Assembly: GCA_025782575.1 (NCBI GenBank)
Contig: JALGYY010000002.1
Coordinates: 38,729-102,728 of the forward strand
Source: a bacterium
GTDB taxonomy: Bacteria > Orphanbacterota > Orphanbacteria > Orphanbacterales > Orphanbacteraceae
Reading direction: 5' to 3'
Length of the DNA stretch: 64,000 bases
Shown here piece after piece: positions 43,024-52,084 of this stretch. Numbering within the stretch: the first letter of the stretch is position 1; every line of letters starts with the position of its first letter. Under the pieces are notes generated by a model. The model made no database searches. It saw only the letters and a list, made by a program, of their open reading frames with translations, and was not told the DNA's origin. Position numbers and translations under genes: made by a program.

Positions 43024-43242
43024 TCAAGACGGAGCCGAATCCACCAATTCACGGGCCAGGGTTACTGGCGCGGCGACTATTGCGGAAAACACAGAAAGGA
43101 TCTCCACCAGTTCCCCCGGAGTGGTATCGCCCTCTTTGTCGCGCACCTCTTCCCCCGCATCGCCCGGCTTCCCTCCATCCGCCCATGAGACGTTCGGACC
43201 GGAGACCAGAGCCAGGCATATCAGCAGCATGATTATTTGCAC
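43024..43242 (-). CDS. Small secreted protein, possibly a truncated gene
   Basis: A 72-residue product starting at GTG with GGGGGAG 4 bases upstream. The first 21 residues (QIIMLLICLALVSGPNVSWA) are a good signal peptide. An acidic linker (GGKPGDAGEEVRDKEGD) and one hydrophobic helix (LVEILSVFSAIVAAPVTLA) follow. No family is recognised. Open frames continue downstream in other phases, so this may be the intact start of a frameshifted longer gene. Confidence 0.5.
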   Translation of the reverse strand: MQIIMLLICLALVSGPNVSWADGGKPGDAGEEVRDKEGDTTPGELVEILSVFSAIVAAPVTLARELVDSAPS

Positions 43243-43478
43243 GGGACTCCCCCATCCCCTGGTTCGTACCCAGGCCCCAGGTACTGATGAACCGCGAACC
43301 GGTATCGGTCAACCGTGTAAGTAGCGCAAACCGTGCCATCCTCCCTCGATCTCATAACCACCATCGATTACGGCGAATTACTCGTCGGGAAGGGGGGGGC
43401 TATTCAATTGAATCGATCGGATTCACCAATGTGATATTGGGACACGGCTGGGAGCTCACCTCGGCACCAACAGCTATA

Positions 43479-43487
43479 TGCTATAGT
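43479..43487 (+). promoter_or_regulatory. Extended -10 promoter of the secreted-protein operon
   Basis: TGCTATAGT matches TG-N-TATNNT. The predicted transcript would have a leader of about 140 bases before the ATG at 43634, containing a hairpin at 43576-43596. Confidence 0.4.
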
Positions 43488-43575
43488 TATTCGTACATCC
43501 TTAGATCAAATCGAATTCATAGCCGAATTCCCGAAAAATGTCCGTACCACAGTAGAGAACGTTGATACGCCAGGA

Positions 43576-43596
43576 GGGGGCCATCATGTGGCCTCC
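43576..43596 (+). promoter_or_regulatory. Leader hairpin
   Basis: GGGGGCCA pairs with TGGCCTCC around a 5-base loop (8 bp, one G-T pair), 38 bases before the start codon at 43634. It might influence mRNA stability or translation. No T-run follows, so it is not a terminator. Confidence 0.35.
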
Positions 43597-43633
43597 CGGC
43601 TCGACTCCATCATTCAGATGACAGGAGAGACCT

Positions 43634-44176
43634 ATGAACAGAACCCGCTTCTCTGGAGGATTCGCGCTTCTCATCGCCGCCACCCTGCTTACGCCGGCGA
43701 GCAAAGCCTTCCCGGAATTCTCCCATCGCCAGGCAATGATCGGCAATGCGGCTATTAAAGCATCCGACAGTATGATCGAAATGAATGGAACGCTCGGTCA
43801 GGTCGCTGTCGAGACTTCCGACGATGCCAGCTATTCAGTCAGCTTCGGTTTCTGGTTTGTCCGCAGTATCGATATTGCGACGAGCGTGGAAGAGGGGACG
43901 TCTGAACTTCCCGGAGTCCATCGCCTTTACCAGAACCGCCCCAACCCGTTCAACCCGACAACCACAATCCCCCTTTTTCTTCCCGTGGCCGGTCACGTAA
44001 CACTCAAAATCTATGATGTATCGGGAAGAGAGGTCGCCACTCTCGTGGACGAAGAGCTCGCGGCGGGAGAGCACTCGATTGTCATGTCGCCATCCCGATT
44101 GGGGAGTGGAGTCTATTTCTACCAACTGACCGCGGGAGCATTTGTCGAGTCGAAACGAATGGTCTTGCTGAGATAA
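43634..44176 (+). CDS. Secreted protein with T9SS type A-like sorting domain
   Basis: A 180-residue exported protein. The signal peptide (FALLIAATLLTPASKA) is followed by a short ~75-residue beta region (GNAAIKASDSMIEMNGTLGQ) and then the most canonical sorting domain of the window: LYQNRPNPFNPTTTI, LKIYDVSGREVATLVDEELA, SRLGSGVYFYQLTAG and a terminal KRMVLLR. In T9SS bacteria this tail is recognised for export and cleaved. No T9SS gene is in the window. AGGAGA precedes the ATG. It is followed 25 bp later by the next gene, probably one operon. Confidence 0.85.
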   Translation: MNRTRFSGGFALLIAATLLTPASKAFPEFSHRQAMIGNAAIKASDSMIEMNGTLGQVAVETSDDASYSVSFGFWFVRSIDIATSVEEGTSELPGVHRLYQNRPNPFNPTTTIPLFLPVAGHVTLKIYDVSGREVATLVDEELAAGEHSIVMSPSRLGSGVYFYQLTAGAFVESKRMVLLR

Positions 44177-44201
44177 TCCCACTACATGGAGAGGTGAAAA
44201 A

Positions 44202-46343
44202 ATGCCCCGGATACTTTTTGCTGTTTTGGTGCTGTTAGCGTTCGTCCCCACTCTTGCGCATGCGGACATTCCCCTGACCATGAGCCTGCAGGCGGTTCTC
44301 GACAGTACAGGCGGGCCACCACCGACCGGATCGTATACCCTCACATTCAAACTCTACAATGCCGAAACACTTGGAACACTCCTCTACACTGAAGTGCAAG
44401 TCGTTTCCATTGTCGACGGCCTCTACAGCGTAGTACTCGGTAGCGTGAATCCTCTGGATAGTCTCGCCTTCGACGCACCGTATTGGCTGAGCGTCGAGGT
44501 CGGCAGCGGGGGAGAACTGACTCCCCGCATCGAGCTCGCTTCCTCGCCGTACAGTCTGAATTCATTAACCGTGGTTGATGGTGCCATAACGGACAGCAAG
44601 ATCGATAGCGGAGTCGTCGTTCGAAGCCTGAACGGGTTCACCGAACATGTGACACTGGTGGCCGGACCCGGTATCACAATTGATACGCTTGGCCCTGGGT
44701 TGCAGATTTCGGCTGATAGCAGTGGCGGAGTTCCTCCCGGCGGTGGAAATACTCTTGATCTCGCATACGATCAAAATGGAGCCGGAGTCGGCCGCACGAT
44801 TACAGCGGATACAGGTCCTGTCGAGATCACAGCTCCCGGAACTAACGATGCGCTGAAGCTGATCGCAGACGCCACGGGGACCGGCAAGGCTCTGGAAGTG
44901 TCCGTTACGAATGCCGCTAATGCGAAGCCGGCTGTCGACATCCTGAACGGTGGAGCCGCCGAGGGTATGCTGGTCACAAACAGTCTTGTCGGTAACGCCA
45001 AGGACGCCCTGTTGGTAACGACAAAGGGAACCGGTTCAGCCGGAACGATCATGATCGATAACGCGGGAAACGGAGACGACGCCCTGGTGGTCACGACAAA
45101 TGGAACCGGATCGTCGGGGAGATTCGCTGTGGAAAACGCCGCGAATGCTGCCGGCGCCATCGCTGTCACAACGAACGGCTCGGGCGAAGGGGTTAACGTC
45201 TCCCTGACCGATGCGACCAATACTTCCGATGGTGTTCATTCCGAGACGGCCGGCCGCGGATTTGCAGTATATGGCCTGAGCGGCGCGGCTCCGGGAGTCG
45301 CGGGTCAACCGGAAAGAGCCAGCGTAGCAGGAGAGAGCAAGGACTTTTTTGGTGTGTCCGGGTTCAGCAACGATTCGATCGGTGTTTACGGCAAAACCGT
45401 CGCGAAGGAACCCCTTACTGGAGATTTTCGGAACGGAGTGGCAGGGGTCAAGGGTGAGTCAGCCAATATCTTTGGAGATGCAAATTCTTGGGGAGTCATC
45501 GGCCAGGCCGCCGGTTACGGAAGTGGTGTCCTTGGTGTGGGCGGAAAGGATAAAGGAGCAGGCGTCCTAGGAATAGCACACCTCCCGGCAGGGGGGAATC
45601 CAGCGGGCACGATTGGTGTTCGCGGTGTTACGAGAGAAGGACATTGGTCGTACCCTGATGATACGGAGAAGGGATCTGTGGCGGTTCTCGGTCAAGCAAA
45701 GGCCTATGTCGGCGTGTGGGGAGAGAGCACGACGAAAGTTGGTGTAGTCGGGACGGTTGGGTCGACCATAGGAACTGCAATGCTGCCTCCCAGAACGGCG
45801 GGGGTTTTTGGGGAAGCGGAGAGTGACAGTGGTTATGGTGTGCATGGGCGAACCCAGTCGGTAGCGGCCACAGCGGCAGGGGTAAAAGCGGAGGGGCGGA
45901 GTAAGTCCGCCCTCCCCCGTGGTTTCCGGACATCGGCGGCACTCGAGATTCGAAACGGGGCGATCCGCGTTTCGGGCATGGACCGTCCCGCCGGAATCAT
46001 GGATCCGTTTCCGACTCCAATGACGGAGATATTCAGCTGTCGATTCCCATGCGATGGGTGCGACCATGATCACGTAATCGGATGGACTGCGGATGACACT
46101 CTCAGCAACAACCTCATATTCGATGACAGCATTGTACTCTTAACAGCATCGGGCAATATCCTGCCCAACACTGCGTATGGTGTTCAACTATTGAGTATCG
46201 TGCCGAACTCTCCTGGAACAATAGGGAAAGCGGTTGTGCGCGTGTATGTCATGGGCACGACCAACAGAGGACTTTGTACGGTTCCGCCCGTACCACCGAA
46301 AGTAAACTATCTGATAATCAATCCATTTCCGCCTGGCATGTAG
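44202..46343 (+). CDS. Secreted repetitive tail-fibre/collagen-like protein
   Basis: A 713-residue exported protein: signal peptide PRILFAVLVLLAFVPTLAHA, then an N-terminal domain of a common secreted type (SYTLTFKLYNAETLGTLLY, ELTPRIELASSPYSLNS). Residues ~210-370 hold irregular repeats (V.TNGTGS.G...ENAANA), and residues ~370-560 hold G-V-x-G units (GVYGK, GVAGVKGES, GVLGVGG) resembling trimeric fibre repeats. The C-terminal ~110 residues have two Cys pairs (CRFPCDGCDH) and no FlgD tail. A fibrous trimer on the surface is inferred. The ribosome site GGAGAGGTGA lies before the ATG; the preceding gene is 25 bp upstream. Confidence 0.78.
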   Translation: MPRILFAVLVLLAFVPTLAHADIPLTMSLQAVLDSTGGPPPTGSYTLTFKLYNAETLGTLLYTEVQVVSIVDGLYSVVLGSVNPLDSLAFDAPYWLSVEVGSGGELTPRIELASSPYSLNSLTVVDGAITDSKIDSGVVVRSLNGFTEHVTLVAGPGITIDTLGPGLQISADSSGGVPPGGGNTLDLAYDQNGAGVGRTITADTGPVEITAPGTNDALKLIADATGTGKALEVSVTNAANAKPAVDILNGGAAEGMLVTNSLVGNAKDALLVTTKGTGSAGTIMIDNAGNGDDALVVTTNGTGSSGRFAVENAANAAGAIAVTTNGSGEGVNVSLTDATNTSDGVHSETAGRGFAVYGLSGAAPGVAGQPERASVAGESKDFFGVSGFSNDSIGVYGKTVAKEPLTGDFRNGVAGVKGESANIFGDANSWGVIGQAAGYGSGVLGVGGKDKGAGVLGIAHLPAGGNPAGTIGVRGVTREGHWSYPDDTEKGSVAVLGQAKAYVGVWGESTTKVGVVGTVGSTIGTAMLPPRTAGVFGEAESDSGYGVHGRTQSVAATAAGVKAEGRSKSALPRGFRTSAALEIRNGAIRVSGMDRPAGIMDPFPTPMTEIFSCRFPCDGCDHDHVIGWTADDTLSNNLIFDDSIVLLTASGNILPNTAYGVQLLSIVPNSPGTIGKAVVRVYVMGTTNRGLCTVPPVPPKVNYLIINPFPPGM

Positions 46344-46356
46344 TTGAATGGATTAG

Positions 46357-46935
46357 CTGAAGATTAACCGCGCAACATGGGACAAGAAGGCCAGGCTGCA
46401 CTACGCATCGAAGTTCTATGATGTCGATGGATTCCTGGGGGGCGCCAGCTCGCTCAAAGAAATTGAACTAACAGAGCTGGGAGATCTAAAGGGCAAAAGG
46501 CTCCTTCATCTTCGATGCCACTTCGGCCTGGATACGTTGTCATTGGCTAGAATGGGTGCCATCTGCTGGCTCCCCCGCTTGGACAAATGGGCAAGCACCA
46601 TAAGCAATAACCTCAAGACCGGCGGGATATTCTATATGGTCGAGTTCCACCCGGTTCACATACTTCTTTCGGGCTACCCGTATTTTCACAACGTAGAGGG
46701 ATGTGTCGAAGAGGACGGCACCTACACCGAGAACTGGGACGGGACAACCGAGAAGGAAATCACGTGGTCACACTCCCTGGGTGATGTCATCAATGCTCTT
46801 GTGGCAGCCGGAATACGAATCGACCATGTTCAGGAGTATCCCTTCAATCCATACGACTGCTCTTCCGGTGTGGTTCAGGAAGAGAGAGAGCCCGGACGAT
46901 TCTATGTCGCTGATTTCAATCATCCCGCGCCCTAG
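46357..46935 (+). pseudogene. SAM-dependent methyltransferase with in-frame internal deletion
   Basis: The frame from CTG 46357 reads KINRATWDKKARLHYASKFY, then LKGKRLLHLRCHFGLDTLSL (SAM motif I with L.L.CHFGLDT), LARMGA. It then jumps directly to ICWLPRLDKWASTISNNLKT, GGIFYMVEFHPVH, which belongs after motif III. From memory of this family, about 70-80 residues containing strand 2 and the post-I motifs are missing. The product would be about 192 residues and could not bind SAM properly. The usual Met has become CTG, with a stop just before it. The gene is therefore probably inactive. It converges with the GT87-like gene. Confidence 0.75.
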
Positions 46936-47036
46936 ATTTTTTCTATCAGCGGGATAAAAGCCTGCATGCGCTTGCATTCGCACGGGCAAGCCGGCGGAAA
47001 GAATCTGTGTAAAGAGAGCCAAGGTCGTGCAAGGAT

Positions 47037-48647
47037 TCAGAGTCGTTGACGGCGAGTTCGGTAGATCATCAGACTCATCCACACCACGATGAGCGCGACA
47101 GCGGCGAGGTTGGCAAAGAGATAGCGCGCCAGTTTTTCGTCTTGGAAGATGGAGTAGGCATAGACTGCACTCGACCAGGCGAGCAGCGCCGCTCCGATCG
47201 AGGTTGGCCCGGCGCGCCCCATCGGTCCTTCCCGCTTTCCTCCTCCGATCAAGAAGAGCAGACATGCCGAGGACCAGTAGTAGCGGGAGAGGACGACAAG
47301 GCAGAAGACCAGGACGAGCGCGCTGACAAGCGTGTCGAACATGTCGAGCCGGTTCCGAGATGTGGCCCAGAGCCAGAGAACGCACAGGCCCGTGGCCAGA
47401 ACCCGCCAGGCTCCCTTCTGCACGAGCCAGGTTTCTGAACGTTCGCTCTCTCCTTGCCGGCCGACGGGTGGCTTTGACCAGTCGACCGTAAAGACATGTG
47501 CCAGCCCGAGCCGTCGTTCGCCGAAAACGTGCTTCTGAGCATGGTGCGTGACGTTGGATGTGAACTCCTTCCACCCTTCCACGCCCCGTCCGTTACCTAG
47601 ACCCAATGCGCACAGAACAGTGCTCATCGAGGCGAATGCCAGGATGAAGTGGACGGCCGGCCGTGGCACCTTTCGCGTGCGCCGCCAATCCAAAATCGCC
47701 CACCACACCAGGCCGATGATCAACAGCCCGGGAAACACACGCATGACTGCCGCGTATGCCAGGAGCGCGCCGGAGAGGACCGCGTGATCCCGTTTCAGGG
47801 CGCACGCGGCGAACAATAGAGCGGCCAGGTAATCGTAGAGGAACGGCTGCCCTACAAGCCGATTCCCGATATTGCCGAAGAAAAGTGCGATCCACGTCAG
47901 ACTGACCAGAGCTCGCAACGGCCCGAAAACCCGGCCCACCGCGATGAATGCGGCGAGGAGAAGAATAATGTCGAGAGCACCGACTACAGCGAGGCTTCGG
48001 GGACTCAGGTCGAACCACATGAAAGCTCGGCGCATGGCGGTCGATGGCGGCGGCGCGTTGTAACCACGGTCACGGAAGATGTTCGACCAGTTGCGCCGCG
48101 ACAGATAGGCTTCAAAAAACGCCAGATCGGATTGAAATGCACGCCAGCGATCATCGCTCCAATAGAGAGATCGGGCGGGCTGATCGACCGGTTCGACCGA
48201 GTAGGTTTCCAGGCTTCTCACTCTTTTTATGTAGGACCAGTCGTGCGCGCCCTCCGCATCGGCCGCCAGTGCCTGCTCGTAGAGATCCGTGTAGCCCAGC
48301 TCGGGAAAGTATTTGGTCCCGAGGTAGTAGTGGAAGAACGACCAGATGTGCAGGCTCTTCCCGGAAGGGAGCTGGGCAAGGGGACCAACCAGGTTCCAGC
48401 CGAGGGACGCCCCGCACCAGGCCACCAGAACCGCGGTCAGAAGGAACCGGCGCAGAATCGCCTCGGGACGGGTTGCCAGAAACTGAAGGAGGACAATGAG
48501 CAAGGCACCGATTGCGCAGGCCGCGCTTCGGTTCACGAGCTGGAGGCCATCCCAATGTGAAGTAACCTTCCACCCGATGAGGACGGCGAGAACAAATATC
48601 CCGCCATAGGCCAGGCGTTGCCTCATGGTCGGGACGGCACGATTCAT
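47037..48647 (-). CDS. Polytopic GT87/DUF2029-like membrane glycosyltransferase
   Basis: A 536-residue protein with about 11 hydrophobic helices. A large first loop (~85-200) holds HIWSFFHYYLGTKYFPELGY, typical of the mannosyltransferase-like DUF2029/GT87 family, followed by helices with GNRLVGQPFLYDYLAALLF and YAAVMRVFPGLLIIGLVWWA. The GT-C fold uses an early acidic residue and a lipid-linked sugar donor. The exact substrate is unknown. No ribosome site precedes ATG 48647; ATG at codon 8 is an alternative. Its promoter candidate is at 48751-48759. Confidence 0.75.
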   Translation of the reverse strand: MNRAVPTMRQRLAYGGIFVLAVLIGWKVTSHWDGLQLVNRSAACAIGALLIVLLQFLATRPEAILRRFLLTAVLVAWCGASLGWNLVGPLAQLPSGKSLHIWSFFHYYLGTKYFPELGYTDLYEQALAADAEGAHDWSYIKRVRSLETYSVEPVDQPARSLYWSDDRWRAFQSDLAFFEAYLSRRNWSNIFRDRGYNAPPPSTAMRRAFMWFDLSPRSLAVVGALDIILLLAAFIAVGRVFGPLRALVSLTWIALFFGNIGNRLVGQPFLYDYLAALLFAACALKRDHAVLSGALLAYAAVMRVFPGLLIIGLVWWAILDWRRTRKVPRPAVHFILAFASMSTVLCALGLGNGRGVEGWKEFTSNVTHHAQKHVFGERRLGLAHVFTVDWSKPPVGRQGESERSETWLVQKGAWRVLATGLCVLWLWATSRNRLDMFDTLVSALVLVFCLVVLSRYYWSSACLLFLIGGGKREGPMGRAGPTSIGAALLAWSSAVYAYSIFQDEKLARYLFANLAAVALIVVWMSLMIYRTRRQRL

Positions 48648-48750
48648 TCGGTCGGCTTGAAGTGGGGGAAATACAAATCGAGTCCCTCTCGAATACGAAT
48701 CCGTGTCGCCTTACTCTGTTATATTGCGATCTTGACTCACGAATGACTCC

Positions 48751-48759
48751 ATAATACCA
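48751..48759 (-). promoter_or_regulatory. Extended -10 promoter of the GT87-like gene
   Basis: The minus strand reads GTGGTATTATGG, i.e. TGGTATTAT, a full match to the pattern, 104 bases before the start. Confidence 0.45.
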
Positions 48760-48835
48760 CGAAGGGCGAATCGCACGGCACACTCGTCACATGCCGAAAT
48801 GAAGGGAGGCAGAAGAGTGGGTTTCGTGGAATTCA

Positions 48836-48844
48836 TGGTATGAT
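48836..48844 (+). promoter_or_regulatory. Extended -10 promoter of the TPR protein gene
   Basis: TGGTATGAT matches the pattern exactly and lies about 100 bases before ATG 48944, back to back with the leftward promoter at 48751-48759. Confidence 0.45.
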
Positions 48845-48943
48845 AGTCTAACGAAAGCGCCAAGGCAGTGACGTATCAGGTGGCAAGGAGTCGAGGCGAG
48901 TTATTCTCTTTTCCTCACGTTTTCTATTTTCGGGGTGGAGGTC

Positions 48944-49456
48944 ATGATCCCTGGCCGATACATTCTGGCAATCGTCGTCACCATCTGCATCGGTTTGAGT
49001 TCCTGGGCTTCAGCCCAGGAACCAACGGCGATAGAGTGGTACGACATCGCTCGGCGCCTCGTAAAAGAGGGCGAGAAGGACAAGGCACTGGAAGCGTACG
49101 AACATTCGGTCGCTCTGGATTCCACACATGCGATCGTGTGGGCAAACCGAGGTACTCTTCTGCTTAACATGCATCGGTACGCCGAAGCGCTCGAGAGTTA
49201 TGACCGGTCTCTCATATTGCAACCGGCCAGCGCGTACGTTTTTTGCAGCCGCGCAACTGTTTTCAACTGCACGGAAAATCCCGAACTCGCTTTGCAAGCC
49301 GCCGACAAGGCGCTCGAGTGCGATGCCCTCTACTGGGGAGCATGGCTAAACAAAGCGAAAGCGCTCGAGGCATCGGGACGGACCGAAGAGGCCGCAGCAT
49401 GCCGCCTGCGAGCCATCGAAATCAATCCTTCGTTGCGGAACCACATCAAGCGTTGA
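48944..49456 (+). CDS. Secreted TPR-repeat protein
   Basis: A 170-residue exported protein. The signal peptide (PGRYILAIVVTICIGLSSWA) is followed by about three and a half tetratricopeptide repeats, e.g. KALEAYEHSVALDSTHAIVW, RYAEALESYDRSLILQPASA. Such proteins bind partners in the periplasm or outer membrane. GGAGG lies only two bases before ATG 48944; a GTG at 48935 in frame is an alternative start. No enzymatic domain is present. The gene sits upstream of the TPR-containing kinase, 265 bp away. Confidence 0.85.
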   Translation: MIPGRYILAIVVTICIGLSSWASAQEPTAIEWYDIARRLVKEGEKDKALEAYEHSVALDSTHAIVWANRGTLLLNMHRYAEALESYDRSLILQPASAYVFCSRATVFNCTENPELALQAADKALECDALYWGAWLNKAKALEASGRTEEAAACRLRAIEINPSLRNHIKR

Positions 49457-49687
49457 ACGGACACCGTCTTCTCCCTCCGGATTGATCGTTCCGTGCGCCC
49501 CGCGTAGCGCCTCCCCCTCAGTGGCAGCCATGGCGTGCGGAAAATCCTTCCAGGGACATAGAAACCACCGGCGCCGAAGCTGTGCCAACCGACACCCGAT
49601 CATGTGCAACTGACCAGCGTACGCGGCCCGAGGACGGCAAAAGCATATGAGTCGCCTACAGAGACGGTCTTCATGAATACCGCCCCA

Positions 49688-49698
49688 TGCGCTAGAAT
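49688..49698 (+). promoter_or_regulatory. Possible -10 promoter of the kinase gene
   Basis: TGCGCTAGAAT contains a TG dyad and TAGAAT 23 bases before the ATG at 49722. It would give a very short leader. A weak candidate. Confidence 0.3.
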
Positions 49699-49721
49699 CG
49701 AGACACAGGAAAGGGAGAGAC

Positions 49722-52007
49722 ATGATTGGCCGAACGATCGCCCATTACAAAATAGTCGAGTTGATCGGCTCAGGTGGCATGGGAAGCGTCTATCGGGCGC
49801 GTGACACCAAGCTCGATCGCAACATAGCTCTTAAAGTACTTTCGCCCGACTCGGCCCGGGATCGGGAGTGCAGGCAAAGATTTGATCGAGAGGCCAAAGC
49901 AGTTGCCGCCCTCAAACACCCGAACATTATCACGATTTACTCCGTCGAAGAATTTGAGGGCATCCACTTTCTGACGATGGAGCTCGTGGATGGTCAAACC
50001 CTCACAGAAATTATCTCTGCGAGTGGTATCCCCCTGGATCACTTCTTAGAAGTCGCCATACCAATTGCGAATGCTCTCAGTTGTGCCCACAAACTGGGCA
50101 TTACTCACCGCGATCTCAAGCCGGCCAATATTATGATTGATGGAGAGGGGCGATTGAAGGTTCTGGACTTCGGTCTCGCAAAACTATGTGAGCAACATCG
50201 TATTGATTCCGAGGATACTATTCCTCCTCCAGCTCAACTGACCCAGCCAGGGGCCATACTCGGGACTATCGCATACATGTCGCCCGAACAGGTTTCAGGT
50301 GCGAGTGTCGACGCCCGCTCGGACGTTTTTTCGTTGGGAATTGTTTTCTATGAGTTGCTTTCGGGTTTACAGCCTTTTCACTGCGAAAATCTTGTTGCAA
50401 CGATGTATAGCATCGTGAATGATGACCCGCCGCGTCTACCCAGGCTCTCCGAAGCCGTGAATGATCTCATCGCCCGTTGCCTGAAGAAATCGCCCGGCGA
50501 TCGATTTACTGACGCCAGCGAAATTTGCAATGCTCTCAAGAAACTGACAGAGAGCGACATCTCCCATTCGAGTGTCGATCCCGCAATCACCCCATCCGAA
50601 ATCCAATCTGCCATTGATCGTGAGGAATGGAGAACTGCAAGAAAATTCCTGACGGAACTCCAGGCACAAAGACCTCTCACACCTGAGGAATTGGACCTCT
50701 TTCAGATGTGCATGTTCTGGATTGGCGAAAAGGATGAGTTCATTCGGGCTCTGGAGAGAGCCTATGCAGCTTTCGCGAAAGCGGGGAAGAATCTTTGCGC
50801 CGCGCGCCTCGCCACTAGGTTGGCCGGGGAATATGTTGAAAAATGTATGAGCGTGGTTTCCAGTGGGTGGTTAAGGCAGGCCGACCGCCTTTTGGGGGAC
50901 GAACCGGAGTCTGTCGAGCGTGGCTACTTGCTTCGCCAGCAGATGGCCAATGCCCTCACGGCCTGCAACCTTACGCGCGCCACGGACCTTAATGAGAAGT
51001 GCAGCGAAATTGCCGACCACTTTCAGGATCTCGCCTTGCAAGCTGTCGCCCTTCACGATAAGGGCCAAATTCTTGTTGCCGGCGGCGATGTTGAGGAAGG
51101 TCAGGCACTCATCGATGAGGCCATGGCGCGAGCCATGGGGGGCGATGTCGATTCGCGCACCCTTGGCAACCTGTATTGCAGAACCATGGGAGTGTGCAAG
51201 ACTTTGGCAGACTACAGTCGAGCCCGTGAATGGACCGAGGTTGCCTGGCGATGGTGCGAACACCGTGATGAAGTTGCATACCCAGGCATTTGTCGAATTC
51301 ACAGGGCCGAATCGATGCGACAACTTGGTGACTGGACCCGATCAGAGGAAGCCGCTCAGGTAGCGTATGATGACTTTGTTAAATGTGGCCTAGAGGGGCA
51401 TGCCGGTGAGGCGTCGAACGAACTCGGAGAACTGGCCCTCATCAAAGGAGAATATGAAGAAGCGGAGAACGCCTTCCGAAAAGCACTCGAGTTCGGTTTC
51501 GATCCGGTTCCGGGCTTGCCCCTGCTTCGACTTGCCCAGGGGAATCGCGAGGCGGCCCAACAGGTCATCAATCGCGCCTTAAATGAGAATCCAGCAGATC
51601 GCCGCCGCCGTGCAATGCTGCTTGCTGCAAATATTCGCATCACTCTTGCCGTTGGTGATCTCCCTGCAGCAGAGGCCGCCGTGGACGAACTTACCCGGAT
51701 TTCCAAAGAGTTCGGTTCCCCTGCATTCGAGGCTCACGCGTCCATAGGACGAGGCCAGTTGGAACTCGAGGGAGGTAACCCCGAATCCGCAATTACCACT
51801 CTACGCGAGGCCTGGTCGAGCTTCAATGACATGGGGCTTTCCTATGACGCCGCACGCACGCGCGTTCTCTTAGGTAAAGCGTATCTCAAGGCGGGGAACA
51901 AGGAGGATGGGGGGATGCAATTTACAGCGGCCCGTACGACGTTTGGCAATCTAGGAGCAATGACTGATCTGGAGGCCGTATCTGACTTGATCGAGAGATC
52001 CGCTTAG
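49722..52007 (+). CDS. Hanks-type Ser/Thr protein kinase with C-terminal TPR-like repeats
   Basis: A 761-residue kinase. The domain (1-~265) is complete: glycine loop G16SGGMGSV, ATP lysine K38, catalytic HRDLKPAN with D131, DFG at 149-151, SPE at 187-189, and the invariant late Arg (DLIARCLKKSPGDRF). No transmembrane helix follows. Residues ~290-760 are helical TPR-like repeats (EEAENAFRKALEFGF, LGKAYLKAGNKEDGG), typical of kinases that scaffold client proteins. It is probably cytosolic. GGGAGA lies before the ATG. Its regulator and clients are not evident from neighbours. Confidence 0.9.
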   Translation: MIGRTIAHYKIVELIGSGGMGSVYRARDTKLDRNIALKVLSPDSARDRECRQRFDREAKAVAALKHPNIITIYSVEEFEGIHFLTMELVDGQTLTEIISASGIPLDHFLEVAIPIANALSCAHKLGITHRDLKPANIMIDGEGRLKVLDFGLAKLCEQHRIDSEDTIPPPAQLTQPGAILGTIAYMSPEQVSGASVDARSDVFSLGIVFYELLSGLQPFHCENLVATMYSIVNDDPPRLPRLSEAVNDLIARCLKKSPGDRFTDASEICNALKKLTESDISHSSVDPAITPSEIQSAIDREEWRTARKFLTELQAQRPLTPEELDLFQMCMFWIGEKDEFIRALERAYAAFAKAGKNLCAARLATRLAGEYVEKCMSVVSSGWLRQADRLLGDEPESVERGYLLRQQMANALTACNLTRATDLNEKCSEIADHFQDLALQAVALHDKGQILVAGGDVEEGQALIDEAMARAMGGDVDSRTLGNLYCRTMGVCKTLADYSRAREWTEVAWRWCEHRDEVAYPGICRIHRAESMRQLGDWTRSEEAAQVAYDDFVKCGLEGHAGEASNELGELALIKGEYEEAENAFRKALEFGFDPVPGLPLLRLAQGNREAAQQVINRALNENPADRRRRAMLLAANIRITLAVGDLPAAEAAVDELTRISKEFGSPAFEAHASIGRGQLELEGGNPESAITTLREAWSSFNDMGLSYDAARTRVLLGKAYLKAGNKEDGGMQFTAARTTFGNLGAMTDLEAVSDLIERSA

Positions 52008-52084
52008 CTTCAGCTATCTGGCCGTGTATGGCTCCAAAGCAAATCCTTTCCCTGCCAATTTCCTACAGGGCAGAACACCGCGAT

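Larger units (their letters stand above)
43243..43633. other. Intergenic region with promoter and leader hairpin
   Basis: A 391-base gap between divergent genes. It contains overlapping palindromes ATTCAATTGAAT (43402-43413) and GAATC-GATCG-GATTC (43410-43424), an extended -10 (43479-43487) and a hairpin in the leader (43576-43596). No gene was found. Confidence 0.5.
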
